Below are positions 1-9,296 of a stretch of 64,000 nt of DNA, in pieces. The first letter of the stretch is position 1, and every line of letters begins with the position of its first letter. Made by a program: the position numbers and the translations under genes. Source of the stretch: Arthrobacter sp. C2 (GTDB lineage Bacteria > Actinomycetota > Actinomycetes > Actinomycetales > Micrococcaceae); assembly GCA_024207135.1 (NCBI GenBank), contig CP042428.1:1736001-1800000 (forward strand), written 5' to 3'. The notes beneath the pieces were generated by a model. It was given only the letters and a program-made list of their open reading frames with translations. It was not told the DNA's origin and did not search any database.

Positions 1-2
1 AA

Positions 3-539
3 CTCACCGTGATCGATTCCGGCTTCGATGCAATCGAGTCCGGGCTGTTCAAGACGCAGTGCGATATCGCGATTTCCTCGGTGTCCATCACCGATGCGCG
101 CAAGGGAAACATGGACTTCTCCACCCCGTACATGGATGACGACCTGACCCTCGTCGCCAAGGAAGGCTCGGGCGTCACCGACCTCGAGTCCGCCAAGGGC
201 AAGAAGGTCGGCGTACAGCAGGCCACCACCGGTGCGAAATTCGCCACGGAAAACGGCCTTGACGCCATCGGCTACGAGGACTCGGGTCTCCAGCTCGCTT
301 CGCTCAAGGCGGGAACCACCGTTGCAACACTGGGAAACCAGTCGGTGCTGGGCTACGCCATCAAGGACGACCCCACGCTCAAGCGCGTTGCCGATTTCAA
401 GACCGGCGAACAGCTGGGTGTTGCAGTCCCCAAGGGTGCGGGCGCAATGCTCGACCAGGTCAACACCACGCTCAAGCGCCTGACCGATGACGGTTCACTG
501 GCCAAGTTCACCGAGACCTGGTTCGGCGCAACAAACTAA
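3..539 (+). CDS. Amino-acid ABC transporter substrate-binding protein (C-terminal part)
   Basis: The reading frame is open from the window edge, so the signal peptide and first lobe are missing; about 178 residues remain. The remainder matches the second half of the SBP_bac_3 family: MDFSTPYMDDDLTLVAKEGS, then the lobe-2 segment GKKVGVQQATTGAKFA, and a C-terminal helix with the typical DGSLAKFTETWFG. In this family the exported lipoprotein captures polar amino acids outside the membrane and hands them to the permease. A permease and an ATPase follow on the same strand, so it is the first visible gene of a three-gene uptake operon. Exact ligand cannot be read from sequence. Confidence 0.9.
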   Translation, partial: LTVIDSGFDAIESGLFKTQCDIAISSVSITDARKGNMDFSTPYMDDDLTLVAKEGSGVTDLESAKGKKVGVQQATTGAKFATENGLDAIGYEDSGLQLASLKAGTTVATLGNQSVLGYAIKDDPTLKRVADFKTGEQLGVAVPKGAGAMLDQVNTTLKRLTDDGSLAKFTETWFGATN

Positions 540-567
540 CTTCAGTCCCATTTGATGCAGGCACTCA

Positions 568-606
568 GGCGAGGCCCTGGCTCCCGATCGGAACCGGGGC
601 CTCGCC
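568..606 (+). terminator. Intra-operon hairpin after the binding-protein gene
   Basis: A 10-bp inverted repeat (GGCGAGGCCC paired with GGGCCTCGCC) around a 19-nt loop lies between the binding-protein gene and the permease gene and is followed by ATCTTT. Position and strength fit a partial terminator or mRNA-stabilising hairpin that keeps binding-protein expression above that of the membrane components. This role is inferred. Confidence 0.5.
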
Positions 607-631
607 ATCTTTCACGGAAGGCTTCAATCCC

Positions 632-1426
632 ATGGCCATGACCACTCGTCAACGCGCCCGATTAAGCAAAATCATTCAGATCGTCATCTTCGTCGGCGTC
701 ATCGTGGCGGTGGTGCTCCAAGTCGACTGGAAGATCCTCGGCGACAACTTCTTCGCGTTCGACAAGCTGGGCCCCATCTTCCCCGAGCTGATCACGGTCG
801 GCCTGAAGAACACCCTGTACTACACGGTCATCTCCTTTGCCTTCGGATTGGCCCTGGGTCTGCTCCTGGCGCTCATGAAGATGGCCAGCTTCGCTCCGTA
901 CCGCTGGTTCGCGACCGGATTCATCGAGTTCTTCCGCGGGGTTCCCGCAATCCTGGTCTTGATCGCCTTTGGCTACGGTGTGCCCACCGCCTTCCCCGGC
1001 ACGAGCTGGCCGCAACCGGTAGTGGTCATGGTTTCCCTTGGCTTGGTTTCAGCCGCCTACATCGCCGAAACCCTGCGCGCGGGCCTGCAAGCCGTCCCCA
1101 AGGGGCAGATTGAAGCCGCCAGGTCGCTGGGCATGCCCGCGTGGCGCGCCATGGTCACCATCGTGATCCCCCAGGCCTTCAAGATCGTCCTGCCGCCGAT
1201 GACCAACGAAATCATCTTGCTGACCAAGGACTCGTCCCTGGCCTTCATCTTGGGGGCGAGCATGGCACAGTACGAAATGACGAAGATCGGCCGAGACGGG
1301 ATCACCTCCCTGGGCGCCGGCATCACCCCCTTGATTGTGGCCGGTGCGTTCTACCTCGTCATCACCATTCCTTTGAGCCTGATCGCTCGAAAGTTTGAAT
1401 CCCGTTCTGCACGGACGAAGCGTTAG
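632..1426 (+). CDS. Amino-acid ABC transporter permease
   Basis: A 264-residue integral membrane protein of the HisM/GlnP family of polar amino-acid permeases. Hydrophobic segments lie near residues 14-30, 60-85, 95-115, 130-150 and 225-250. The EAA loop that docks the ATPase is visible as [20 protein letters not shown] followed by ARSLG. It lies 92 bp after the binding-protein gene and 11 bp before the ATPase gene, so the three form one transporter. Only one permease gene is present, so a homodimer is likely. Confidence 0.92.
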   Translation: MAMTTRQRARLSKIIQIVIFVGVIVAVVLQVDWKILGDNFFAFDKLGPIFPELITVGLKNTLYYTVISFAFGLALGLLLALMKMASFAPYRWFATGFIEFFRGVPAILVLIAFGYGVPTAFPGTSWPQPVVVMVSLGLVSAAYIAETLRAGLQAVPKGQIEAARSLGMPAWRAMVTIVIPQAFKIVLPPMTNEIILLTKDSSLAFILGASMAQYEMTKIGRDGITSLGAGITPLIVAGAFYLVITIPLSLIARKFESRSARTKR

Positions 1427-1437
1427 GGAAGTACCTC

Positions 1438-2226
1438 ATGTCTGACAACAACACCCCAACCACTTTCAAGGCATCAGGCGTGGACATCCGCGGCCTGCAC
1501 AAGTCCTACGGCGACAACGAAGTCCTCAAGGGCATTGACCTGGAGGTCAAGCCCGGAGAAGTCGTATGCCTCATCGGACCCTCGGGTTCGGGGAAATCGA
1601 CCTTGCTGCGCTGCGTCAACCTCTTGGAGAAGCCGAATGCCGGCGTCATCCACGTCGGCGGATTCGACGCCACCGACCTCGACGTGAACCTGGACAAGAT
1701 GCGCCAGAAAGTTGGCATGGTATTCCAGCAGTTCAACCTGTTCCCGCACCTGACGGTGCTGCAGAACTGCACGATCGCGCAGACCAAGGTGCTCAAGCGC
1801 CCTGCCGCCCAGGCCCAGGAAACGGCCCGGAAGAACCTGACCCGCGTGGGGCTCGGGGACTTCGGCGACCGCTACCCCGACCAGCTCTCCGGCGGCCAGC
1901 AGCAGCGGGTGGCCATCGCCCGTGCGCTGTCGATGGATCCGACCTTGATGCTCTTTGACGAGCCGACCTCGGCGTTGGACCCGGAGACCGTTGGCGAGGT
2001 GCTGGCGATCATGCGCTCGCTGGCCAAGGGGGGCATGACCATGCTGGTGGTGACCCACGAGATGTCCTTCGCCAAGGAGGTCGCAGACCGGGTGATCTTC
2101 ATGGACGGCGGCGTCGTCGTCGAGCAGGGGCCCGCCAAGGAGGTCATCGGCAACCCGCAGCAGCCGCGCACCCAGGACTTCCTCAAGCGCGTGCTCGATC
2201 CCACCCACGTGGAGATCGCAGAGTAG
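1438..2226 (+). CDS. Amino-acid ABC transporter ATP-binding protein
   Basis: A 262-residue ATPase of the GlnQ/HisP type. Walker A is GPSGSGKST near residues 48-56, the Q-loop sits in [12 protein letters not shown], the signature is [15 protein letters not shown], and Walker B is [12 protein letters not shown], followed by the switch histidine in [16 protein letters not shown]. It powers the permease encoded just upstream. A perfect 21-bp hairpin follows the stop, closing the operon. Its closest paralogue in the window is the ATPase at 33344-34102. Confidence 0.93.
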   Translation: MSDNNTPTTFKASGVDIRGLHKSYGDNEVLKGIDLEVKPGEVVCLIGPSGSGKSTLLRCVNLLEKPNAGVIHVGGFDATDLDVNLDKMRQKVGMVFQQFNLFPHLTVLQNCTIAQTKVLKRPAAQAQETARKNLTRVGLGDFGDRYPDQLSGGQQQRVAIARALSMDPTLMLFDEPTSALDPETVGEVLAIMRSLAKGGMTMLVVTHEMSFAKEVADRVIFMDGGVVVEQGPAKEVIGNPQQPRTQDFLKRVLDPTHVEIAE

Positions 2227-2245
2227 GTCCCGCACACCGGAAACC

Positions 2246-2291
2246 CCGAGGGGCGGTTTGGCATCCACCCGGATGCCAAACCGCCCCTCGG
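2246..2291 (+). terminator. Strong hairpin terminator of the amino-acid ABC operon
   Basis: A perfect 21-bp inverted repeat (positions 2246-2266 and 2271-2291) with a four-base loop ACCC lies 20 bp after the ATPase stop codon. There is no long T-run, as is usual in actinobacteria. The other side faces only the end of menD on the minus strand, so it can act in both directions. Confidence 0.85.
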
Positions 2292-2431
2292 TCCTTAACC
2301 GCACCGCAAGCGGCGCGCCTGCGGCCGTAGCTGCCCCTTCAGCCGAGCTTTCGCGAACGGGACCCGCCCGGTTAGACGATGGGCCAAGCTTGCCCCAGCA
2401 AGGGGGCCCGTACGTTTCCGGCGGCTCCGGT

Positions 2432-4138
2432 CTAGCGGATTGGTGGCCAGGCCAGTTCTCCGGTCCGTGCCGCGATGCCCGCATGCAGGGCACGCAGACC
2501 GGACCTCGTCACGGCCACCTCGATGATGCGACGGGTCCCGGGGCGCTGCAGCACGTCCCGCAACTCGTCCACGGTGTCCACGGCCAGGTATTCCCAGCCG
2601 TAGGCCTGGGCCAGCGGCTGGATTTTGACCCGGTGCGGTGTGGCAAAGAGACGCTCGACGGCGTTGGCGTAGCGCCCGGATTCGGCCACCGCACCGTGTT
2701 CCAGGGTGGAGAAAATGGCGCCGCCCGAATCGTTGAGGACCACGACATCCATCTCTGGAGCGACTTCACCCTCGCCGATCAGCAGCGCTCCCACGTCATG
2801 CAGGAATGTCACGTCCCCGACCAGCAGCGTGGTCTTGCGCCCGCCGCGGGCCTGGGCGATGCCCGTGGCGGTGGCCAGCGTTCCGTCGATCCCGGCCAGT
2901 CCCCGGTTCGCGTAGACCGTTGCGGAGGGATGGGGTGCAGGGCGGCCGCAGAGGTCGGCGTCGCGGATGACGTTGGAGGATCCCAGGACCAGGTTCCCGC
3001 GGGACAGTGCCCAGGTTTCGCGTGCGACCGCCGGTCCGTCCAGGACGCCGTCCGCCGCAAGGACTTGCTCGATGGCCTCTTCGGCTTGCCGCCCCAGTTC
3101 CTGCCACTGCCCCAGCCAGCCGGCGGGACCGACCCCGGCGAACCGTGCCAATGCGGCGGGATCTCCGATGGCCTGCTCGCGCCGGCGTCCCGGTTCAAAC
3201 CACGGGGCTGGGGCCGGGGCCCACAGCGCCGAAACGATGTCCGGGTTGGCCAGCAGCATGCCCACGGGCCGGGTCAGGGTGGGACGGCCGAACAGGACCA
3301 CGCGCTCGATCCGTGCCATGTGACTGCTCAGCAGCGTCCGGTACGGGCCAATGGCGTTGGGTCCGAATCGCGCATTGGAACTCGGCTCGGCAAACAGCGG
3401 CAGGCCCAGCGCCCGGGCGAAGCCCTCGGCCTCGGGGCCGGCACCGTGGCCGGCGACCACCACGGTTCGGCGTTCGGTCACCGTTTTGTGGTTCCGCCAT
3501 CCCGGGTCGTTGTCGGAGGCGAGCGCGACGGGCGGATAGGTGACGTTGGCGCCGAATTCCGGCAATCTGTCCCCGGGTGCCGGAACCAGCGGGTCCCGGA
3601 AGGCCACATTGATCTGCACCGGGCCCGGTGCCACCGCGGCGGTGCCCCGCGCGAGGGCCAGGGCCTCGGCCACCAGGGCATCGGGGCGTGTACCGGCGGG
3701 AATGGTGACGCTTCCGCGCACATGCGCACCGAACAAGTCGATCTGGTTGGTGGTCTGGTTGGCGCCGGTCCCGTGGAGCTCGGAGGGACGGTCGGCCGAG
3801 AGGACCACCAGCGTGGCTCCGACATGGTTGGCCTCCATGACTGCCGGCAGCAACTCCCCCACCGCGGTGCCCGAGGTGGTCAGCACCGGAACCGGCCCGC
3901 CGCCGGCCAGGGCCAGCCCCAGCGCGGTGAACCCGGCAACGCGTTCGTCGATGCGCACATGCAGCCGGATGGTTCCTGCGGCTTCCGCCTCGGCCAGGGC
4001 GTAGGCCAGCGGGGCGCTGCGTGATCCGGGGCAGATCACCACGTCGCGGACCCCGTGGGTCTGCAGCGCGGCAAGCAACAGGCGGGCAACTTCCATGGAG
4101 GAAAGTTCGGGAACGGAATCGGAGGGCATGGGTACCAT
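2432..4138 (-). CDS. menD: 2-succinyl-5-enolpyruvyl-6-hydroxy-3-cyclohexene-1-carboxylate synthase (MenD)
   Basis: A 568-residue ThDP enzyme that adds decarboxylated 2-oxoglutarate to isochorismate in menaquinone synthesis. The N-terminal ThDP domain shows VVICPGSRSAPLAYAL (about 33-48), typical of MenD rather than of acetolactate synthases, and the activating glutamate is E65 in RIDERVAGF. LTTSGTAVGELLPAVMEA and SADRPSELHGTGANQTTNQ are also MenD hallmarks. The C-terminal part holds GTLATATGIA and the Mg-ThDP segment LLVGDVTFLHDVGALL. A downstream ATG at 4129 has better spacing from GGATGG and may be the true start. menC lies 4 kb away on the same strand, not adjacent. Confidence 0.95.
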   Translation of the reverse strand: MVPMPSDSVPELSSMEVARLLLAALQTHGVRDVVICPGSRSAPLAYALAEAEAAGTIRLHVRIDERVAGFTALGLALAGGGPVPVLTTSGTAVGELLPAVMEANHVGATLVVLSADRPSELHGTGANQTTNQIDLFGAHVRGSVTIPAGTRPDALVAEALALARGTAAVAPGPVQINVAFRDPLVPAPGDRLPEFGANVTYPPVALASDNDPGWRNHKTVTERRTVVVAGHGAGPEAEGFARALGLPLFAEPSSNARFGPNAIGPYRTLLSSHMARIERVVLFGRPTLTRPVGMLLANPDIVSALWAPAPAPWFEPGRRREQAIGDPAALARFAGVGPAGWLGQWQELGRQAEEAIEQVLAADGVLDGPAVARETWALSRGNLVLGSSNVIRDADLCGRPAPHPSATVYANRGLAGIDGTLATATGIAQARGGRKTTLLVGDVTFLHDVGALLIGEGEVAPEMDVVVLNDSGGAIFSTLEHGAVAESGRYANAVERLFATPHRVKIQPLAQAYGWEYLAVDTVDELRDVLQRPGTRRIIEVAVTRSGLRALHAGIAARTGELAWPPIR

Positions 4139-4172
4139 CCTAATTCCGTCCCCGACCAGAACCGTTTTCCGC

Positions 4173-5291
4173 CTATTCGGAGATGGCGATGTAGCGGGTG
4201 ACCATGCTGGTCTCGAAGTGCCCCCGCGTTTCCGGGTCGTCGTCGGCCACGAACTCTTCCATGTAGTTCGTCAGCCGCCCGGTCTGAGGATTGAACATGA
4301 GCATGGTCCGGTAGGTCCCTCCCTCGTTGGGTGTTTCCACACCGAAGGCGACGGCTTCCCGGTCCCATCGATCGGTGGTGGTCCCGATGACATTCAGCCC
4401 TTCGAGTTTGGCCAGCGCTCCCAACAGCGAAGCGGATTCCGCCTGATCGAGCCTTCTGTCCATCATGACAAAGCCCATGATCTGCAAGAATCCCTGGGGA
4501 CCGTCGTTAACGGCTGCACTGTCAGGCCGCAATTGATCGTAGATGCTCGAATAGAAGTCCTCGGCGGTGCGACCCAGCGTGGTGTCGAACATGTTCCTGC
4601 GCTCGCCGGGAGCGAACTCGTGGTTGATCACGGTGCCTGGCTTGTCCATCAGATTCTTGCGGTTGTACTTGACGGACTCGCCGGTCAACGAAAAAGGCTC
4701 TCCAACGGTTTGCCGGATGGAGCTGCTGCCATCCGGGTTCACTCGATGTTCGTTGAACGTCGGGATCGACAAGCGATCATCGAAGTCCCCACCGTCGCCG
4801 AAGGCCCCTCCCTCCCAGTGCCCGATGTCGATCCGGCCCGGATCAAAGTCGGCCGGGTCCGGATGGGATTCCGCTGCCTGGATCAGGTTCCCCAGAGCTT
4901 CCTTGGTTCCCACGGCGCTTGGAGTCATCTTTTCCACGGGCATGGGTGATGCGGTGGCCTTTGTGGTGCCATCCAAAGCGGATCCCAGCGGCACTGCCAC
5001 GAGCACGCCGGCGGCGACGGCGGCCAGGGCTCCCAGTATCCACCGGCGCGTGGTCCTGCGGGTGGCGTCCAGCGCCACGACGTTGCTGGGCGCCGGCTCC
5101 CCAGGCTCCCCTGCGGCGGGCTCCACAGCAGAGTCGGTTGAAGCCATCGTGGCGGGTGTCGCGGCAAGGATGGAGGCCAGGTCGTCCAGGGCGCGCTGAT
5201 CCAGCTCCTGGACCTGTTCGACGGGGAACGGGTTGGCATTCCGGATCCCTGCGTCGAGCGTGCTGTCGTCCTCGAAAAGTTGCTTAGGCAT
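4173..5291 (-). CDS. CU044_5270-type membrane protein, partner of the ECF sigma factor
   Basis: A 372-residue protein with an N-terminal cytoplasmic stretch of about 80 residues, one membrane segment (WILGALAAVAAGVLVAVPLG, about 84-103) and a long extracytoplasmic domain. Architecture and position directly after an ECF sigma gene, with an 8-bp overlap, match the CU044_5270 family found beside sigma factors in actinobacteria. No anti-sigma zinc motif (HxxxCxxC) is visible in the N-terminal part, so an anti-sigma role is inferred from context only. The outer domain may sense or bind an envelope signal. Confidence 0.7.
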   Translation of the reverse strand: MPKQLFEDDSTLDAGIRNANPFPVEQVQELDQRALDDLASILAATPATMASTDSAVEPAAGEPGEPAPSNVVALDATRRTTRRWILGALAAVAAGVLVAVPLGSALDGTTKATASPMPVEKMTPSAVGTKEALGNLIQAAESHPDPADFDPGRIDIGHWEGGAFGDGGDFDDRLSIPTFNEHRVNPDGSSSIRQTVGEPFSLTGESVKYNRKNLMDKPGTVINHEFAPGERRNMFDTTLGRTAEDFYSSIYDQLRPDSAAVNDGPQGFLQIMGFVMMDRRLDQAESASLLGALAKLEGLNVIGTTTDRWDREAVAFGVETPNEGGTYRTMLMFNPQTGRLTNYMEEFVADDDPETRGHFETSMVTRYIAISE

Positions 5292-5811
5292 GGTGAACCC
5301 CGCTTCGTAGGATGTTCTTGAGGGACTTGCGTGCGCGGCTGACCCGTGCCCAGGCCGCTTCCTGGGAACAGCCCAGGACGTTGGCCAGTTGTTGGGCGCT
5401 GAGCTCTTCCCAATAGGTCAGGTACAGGATCTCGCGTTCGGCATCCCGCATGCCCAGCATGGCCTCGCGCAGCTGGAGGGAGTGTTCGTCCCCGGCATGG
5501 CGTTCGGGACAGTGCTGCAGCTTGACCTCGAGGGCGGCGACACGTAGCTGGCGCCGGTACTCGTTGCCGATGAGGTTCTTGCAGGTTTGGTACAGGTAGG
5601 CCAGGCCCAGGTGCTCGGCCTGCTCGAACTTGGACCATGCCACCCGGAAGGTCTCGCTGGCCAGGTCCCGGGCCGTCTCGTGGTTGTTGATCCGGCGTTG
5701 GGCATAGGCAAGCACCAGCCAATAATGCTGCCGGTAGAAGTCGCTGAACCGCTCTTCGGGTGCGCTTGGGGGTCCGTGTTCGCCCTCCAGCAACCTTGCA
5801 TCCGGTTGCAT
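5284..5811 (-). CDS. ECF-type RNA polymerase sigma factor
   Basis: A 175-residue sigma-70 family protein. Region 2 is seen in FSDFYRQHYWLVLAYAQRRI with ARDLASETFRVAW (about 22-60), and region 4 in REILYLTYWEELSAQQLANV followed by CSQEAAWARVSRARKSLK (about 125-168). It should direct RNA polymerase to a small stress or envelope regulon. The next gene on the strand overlaps it by 8 bp and encodes the membrane partner, so both are made together. The target promoters cannot be read here. Confidence 0.88.
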   Translation of the reverse strand: MQPDARLLEGEHGPPSAPEERFSDFYRQHYWLVLAYAQRRINNHETARDLASETFRVAWSKFEQAEHLGLAYLYQTCKNLIGNEYRRQLRVAALEVKLQHCPERHAGDEHSLQLREAMLGMRDAEREILYLTYWEELSAQQLANVLGCSQEAAWARVSRARKSLKNILRSGVHHA

Positions 5812-5911
5812 GGGCCTCCCTCGATCTCGTTGGTAAGTCTTACACCCTATCTATTTCCACCAGCGGGGCGTTCCTGACATGGGGAAACCGAAAATCTTCC
5901 GGGCAGGCAAA

Positions 5912-5957
5912 AGCGCCCTTGGCGGCAACGAACCTTCTCGTTGCCGCCAAGGGCGCT
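5912..5957 (-). terminator. Hairpin terminator after phoX
   Basis: A perfect 19-bp stem (5912-5930 with 5939-5957) with an 8-nt loop lies 40 bp beyond the PhoX stop codon on the minus strand. In that direction the stem is followed by TTTGCC, a short T-run. Confidence 0.85.
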
Positions 5958-5997
5958 CGGTGGCGCATCGACGCCGCACGCATGCGGCGAAGCGCGG

Positions 5998-8073
5998 CTA
6001 CTTCTTGGGACCGTGGCCCTTGGCCGAGGTGAAGACCTGGACCACCGAGGGGCGGGGGCCGTAGACCTCGCCGCGCTTGGCCTTGGAGGGGTTCAGCACG
6101 TAGTCCGGGAAGAACGAGATCGGGTCGGCAAAGGTGCCGCCCTCGCCGGGGTGCTGCACGGCCACGAACACCGAACCGTCGCGGTCGTGGATCAGCGGGC
6201 CGCAGGTCTCGGCGCCGGCCGGGACGGCCAGGAACTGTTCGACGCGGCCGCGGTCCGCTCCGGTCAGGGTGACCTTGTGCAGGGCGTCGCAGTACCCGAT
6301 GGTGCCCGGCTGCCCGTCGGTGGAGATCCACAGGTTGCCCTTGGAGTCGAAGGCCAGATTGTCCGGGCAGGAGATCGGGGAGACCTTCTCCTTGGGGTAG
6401 CCGGAGAAGTAGGTGCTCGCGTCCTTGGACGGGTCCCCGGCGACCAACAGGATGTTCCAGGCGAATGCGGTGCCCGTCGCGTTGTTGTTGGCCTCGGTCA
6501 GCTCAATGACGTGGCCGTCGCGGTTCCGGGTGCGCGGGTTGGCCTCGTCCACGGTTGCCTTGCCGGTGGTGTCACGCTGGGTGTTGTTGGTCAGGGCGAT
6601 GTAGAGCTTTCCGGTGACCGGGCTCGGCTCGACGTCCTCGGGGCGGTCCATCTTGGTGGCCCCGACCTTGTCGCCGGCCAGGCGCGTGTAAACGAGCACC
6701 TCTTCCAGGCTCATGCCCGGGACCTGGGAGGCGCCGTCCTTGACCAGAGGGATCCAGGTGCCGGTGCCGTCGAAGGAACCGTCGGCGGGAACGGCGGCCG
6801 ACCCGTCGATCTGGGAGGCCGGGGAGTTGCCGGAGAACTTGGCGACGTAGAGGTCGCCTTCCGAGAGCAGGCCCATGTTGTGCTTGCGGTCCCCGCGGCG
6901 GTACTTCGCCTTGGAGACGAACTTGTAGACGTAGTCGAAGCGCTCGTCGTCGCCCGAGTAGGCCACGACCCGCCCGTCGTTGGCAATGAGGACGTTGGCT
7001 CCCTCGTGCTTGAAGCGGCCCAGCGCGGTGTGCTTCACCGGGGTCGAGTCCGGGTTCTGCGGGTCGATCTCCACGATCCAGCCGAAGCGGTTGATCTCGT
7101 TCTCGTAGCCCGGGTTGTGGGCGGAGAAGCGCGGGTCCACGTCCTCCCAGCCGCGCTCGGTGGCTTTGTCGGAGATGCCGTAGCGGGCGTCGGTCGCCGA
7201 GCCGGTGCCGCGGAAGTACTGGTTGAAGTTCTCCTCCCCCGAGAGCACGGTGCCCCACGGGGTGGTGCCGCCGGCGCAGTTGTTCAGGGTGCCCAGCGCC
7301 TTGCGGCCAGTGGGGTCCGCGACGGTCTTGAGCAGCTCGGACCCGGCGGCCGGGCCGTCGATGGCAAAGGCCGTGGTGGCGGTGATGCGGCGGTTGCGCT
7401 CGCCCCCGCGGACGTAGCTCCAGGGCGTGCCGGCCTTCACGCGCTTGACCTCGACCACGGAGAACCCGTGGGCGGCCATGGCGATCTTCGCGGCCTCGGC
7501 CTTGTTCGCCTCGAACCAGGCGGGGTCGAACATCAGGTCTTCGTTGGTGTATTCGTGGTTGGCCACCAGCACGCCGGAGCGTCCGGAGTACTTGTCCACG
7601 ATGATGTTCAGGTAGTCGTTGTTGTAGCCGAACTGGCCGGCCTGGCGCTTGGCGCTCTGCTTGGTGATGTCGAACTTCGGTGCGTGGTTGAACAGCGGGT
7701 CGCCCCAGCGGATGATCGGGGCCCAGTCGTAGCCCTCCGGTACCGTCATGGCATCAACCGTGCGCGGCACCGGGGCGATGGCCTGGAAGGACAGCTTCCC
7801 GCCGCCCTGCGGGGCCACGATGGTGTCCGCCTGGGCTCCCGGTGCCCCCAGGGTGTCAACGCCGATGACGAGTGCGGCCGAAGCCACGGCACCGATGCCC
7901 AGGATGGAGCGGCGGCTCAGGGCTGCGTCGGCGATGTCGCGGAAGTAGCTGTTGGAGCTGGTGTTGCACACGTCCTTGGCGCAGGCGTTGCCGCACTTGA
8001 AGTGGCAGGTGGCCGCGTCGCGGTTGCCGCGGGTGTGGCCGAGCATGGGAAGGAAGGTTCGTGTAAGGCTCAT
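5998..8073 (-). CDS. PhoX-family (DUF839) Tat-exported phosphatase
   Basis: A 691-residue protein of the PhoX family, calcium- and iron-dependent alkaline phosphatases that release phosphate from organic esters outside the cell. The N-terminus carries the cysteine-rich CHFKCGNACAKDVC motif (about 23-36) that precedes the Tat signal in actinobacterial members, then SRRSILGIGAVASAALVIG. Downstream stretches typical of DUF839 include GYDWAPIIRWGDPLF, VLVANHEYTN, NCAGGTTPWGTVLSGEENF and EHFGWIVEIDP-like EINRFGWIVEIDP. No convincing PHO box was found in the 197-bp upstream gap. It stands alone with its own terminator. Enzyme activity is inferred from family. Confidence 0.88.
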   Translation of the reverse strand: MSLTRTFLPMLGHTRGNRDAATCHFKCGNACAKDVCNTSSNSYFRDIADAALSRRSILGIGAVASAALVIGVDTLGAPGAQADTIVAPQGGGKLSFQAIAPVPRTVDAMTVPEGYDWAPIIRWGDPLFNHAPKFDITKQSAKRQAGQFGYNNDYLNIIVDKYSGRSGVLVANHEYTNEDLMFDPAWFEANKAEAAKIAMAAHGFSVVEVKRVKAGTPWSYVRGGERNRRITATTAFAIDGPAAGSELLKTVADPTGRKALGTLNNCAGGTTPWGTVLSGEENFNQYFRGTGSATDARYGISDKATERGWEDVDPRFSAHNPGYENEINRFGWIVEIDPQNPDSTPVKHTALGRFKHEGANVLIANDGRVVAYSGDDERFDYVYKFVSKAKYRRGDRKHNMGLLSEGDLYVAKFSGNSPASQIDGSAAVPADGSFDGTGTWIPLVKDGASQVPGMSLEEVLVYTRLAGDKVGATKMDRPEDVEPSPVTGKLYIALTNNTQRDTTGKATVDEANPRTRNRDGHVIELTEANNNATGTAFAWNILLVAGDPSKDASTYFSGYPKEKVSPISCPDNLAFDSKGNLWISTDGQPGTIGYCDALHKVTLTGADRGRVEQFLAVPAGAETCGPLIHDRDGSVFVAVQHPGEGGTFADPISFFPDYVLNPSKAKRGEVYGPRPSVVQVFTSAKGHGPKK

Positions 8074-8270
8074 GGTTTTCTCCGTGCAACGCTATCGAGT
8101 GGATGACTTCGATTCCCAGCGTTCCAGCCACCGGTGAGCGTCCGGCCGCCGCAAGGTTAACGGCAGGCAAGCGGTGGGTGTCCGTTTCGAGGTGCGGGGG
8201 CCGAATCGTGGCACGGGTCACGAAGCCGGCGGAGATCCGGCATTTGCGGCGGGAAGGTACCCTGCACCGG

Positions 8271-9269
8271 CTACCGGTTGGGCGCAAGTAATTCCCGGTG
8301 GCAGTCGGCCAGGCGGTGGTGCCACCAGCTGCGGCGTTCGGCGTTGACCTCGTGTTTGCGCAGCAGGTCGGGATCGGCGGCGATGTCCCGCAAGTGCAGT
8401 TCCCCGCCCACGGCCAGGAACCTGTCGTTGGTGATGTCGGAGGAAAAAAGCGAACCGGTGGCCAGCCCGCAGGCGTAGGGCAGCTCCGGCAGCGCGGCGG
8501 CGAGTGCGGCGCCCTGGCGCAGGCCGATGGAGGTGTCCAGGGCGGAGGAAACCACCGCGGGCAACCCGGCATCGCGAACCACTTGGAGCGCCCGACGGAC
8601 CCCGCCCAGCGGCTGGGCCTTGATCACGATCAGGTCGGCAGCCCCGGCACGGGCCACCGCGAGCGGGTCCGATTCCTTGCGCACCGATTCGTCGGCGGCG
8701 ATCAGCACCCCGAGTCCGCGGCGTGCGACTTCCTCGCGCACCCGCGCCAGGCCGTCGATTCCCGCCACGGGCTGTTCGGCGTATTGCAGCCCGAATCCGG
8801 CCAGCGCTTCCAGTCCGGCCAGGGCTTCGTCATGGGTCCAGCCCATGTTGGCGTCGATGCGGATGGCGGCCTCGGGAAACAACCGGCGGACCTCGGCCAC
8901 GCGGGCCACGTCCTGGGCAAGGTCCTGGCCGGTTTCGGCGACCTTGACCTTGATCGTGTGCGCCGCGTCGTAGGAAGCCAGGACGGCAGCGACCCTTTCG
9001 GGGCCCACGGCCGGCAGGGTGGCGTTGACCGGAACGGATTGGCGCACCGGATCCGGGTGGCCTTCCCACGCAGCTTCGATCCCCGAGCGCAGCCAGGCCG
9101 AGGCCTCGGCCGGACCGTATTCCAGGAAGGGAGAGAACTCGCCCCAGCCCGCCGGGCCCTCAAAGAGCATCGCCTCGCGGTGCCGCACGCCGCGGAACTG
9201 CACGGTCATGGGCAGGGAAATCACATGTGAGGCGTTGATGAGCTCGTCAAGGTCGGGCAACTGGGTCAT
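8271..9269 (-). CDS. menC: o-Succinylbenzoate synthase (MenC)
   Basis: A 332-residue enolase-superfamily dehydratase that makes o-succinylbenzoate from SHCHC, two steps after MenD. Expected catalytic residues are in place: the KxK acid/base pair K107-K109 (TIKVKV), metal ligands D139 (IRIDANMGW), E165 (YAEQPV) and D193 (AADES), and K217 in VIKAQPLGG. The N-terminal capping domain retains GWGEFSPFLEY. It lies upstream of phoX on the same strand but 197 bp away, so linkage to that gene is doubtful. menD is 4.1 kb away; menB, menE and menF are not in the window. Confidence 0.93.
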   Translation of the reverse strand: MTQLPDLDELINASHVISLPMTVQFRGVRHREAMLFEGPAGWGEFSPFLEYGPAEASAWLRSGIEAAWEGHPDPVRQSVPVNATLPAVGPERVAAVLASYDAAHTIKVKVAETGQDLAQDVARVAEVRRLFPEAAIRIDANMGWTHDEALAGLEALAGFGLQYAEQPVAGIDGLARVREEVARRGLGVLIAADESVRKESDPLAVARAGAADLIVIKAQPLGGVRRALQVVRDAGLPAVVSSALDTSIGLRQGAALAAALPELPYACGLATGSLFSSDITNDRFLAVGGELHLRDIAADPDLLRKHEVNAERRSWWHHRLADCHRELLAPNR

Positions 9270-9296
9270 GGGCTCCAGCCTATCTTCCGTTGATGC

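Noticed and set aside
5941-8106. 721-codon open frame opposite phoX.
   Set aside because: Antisense shadow of a clear Tat-exported protein; no ribosome site and low-complexity Val/Gly/Arg composition.
8074-8270. PHO box upstream of phoX.
   Set aside because: GTTAACC-like and GGTGAGC-like words are present but not as properly spaced direct repeats.
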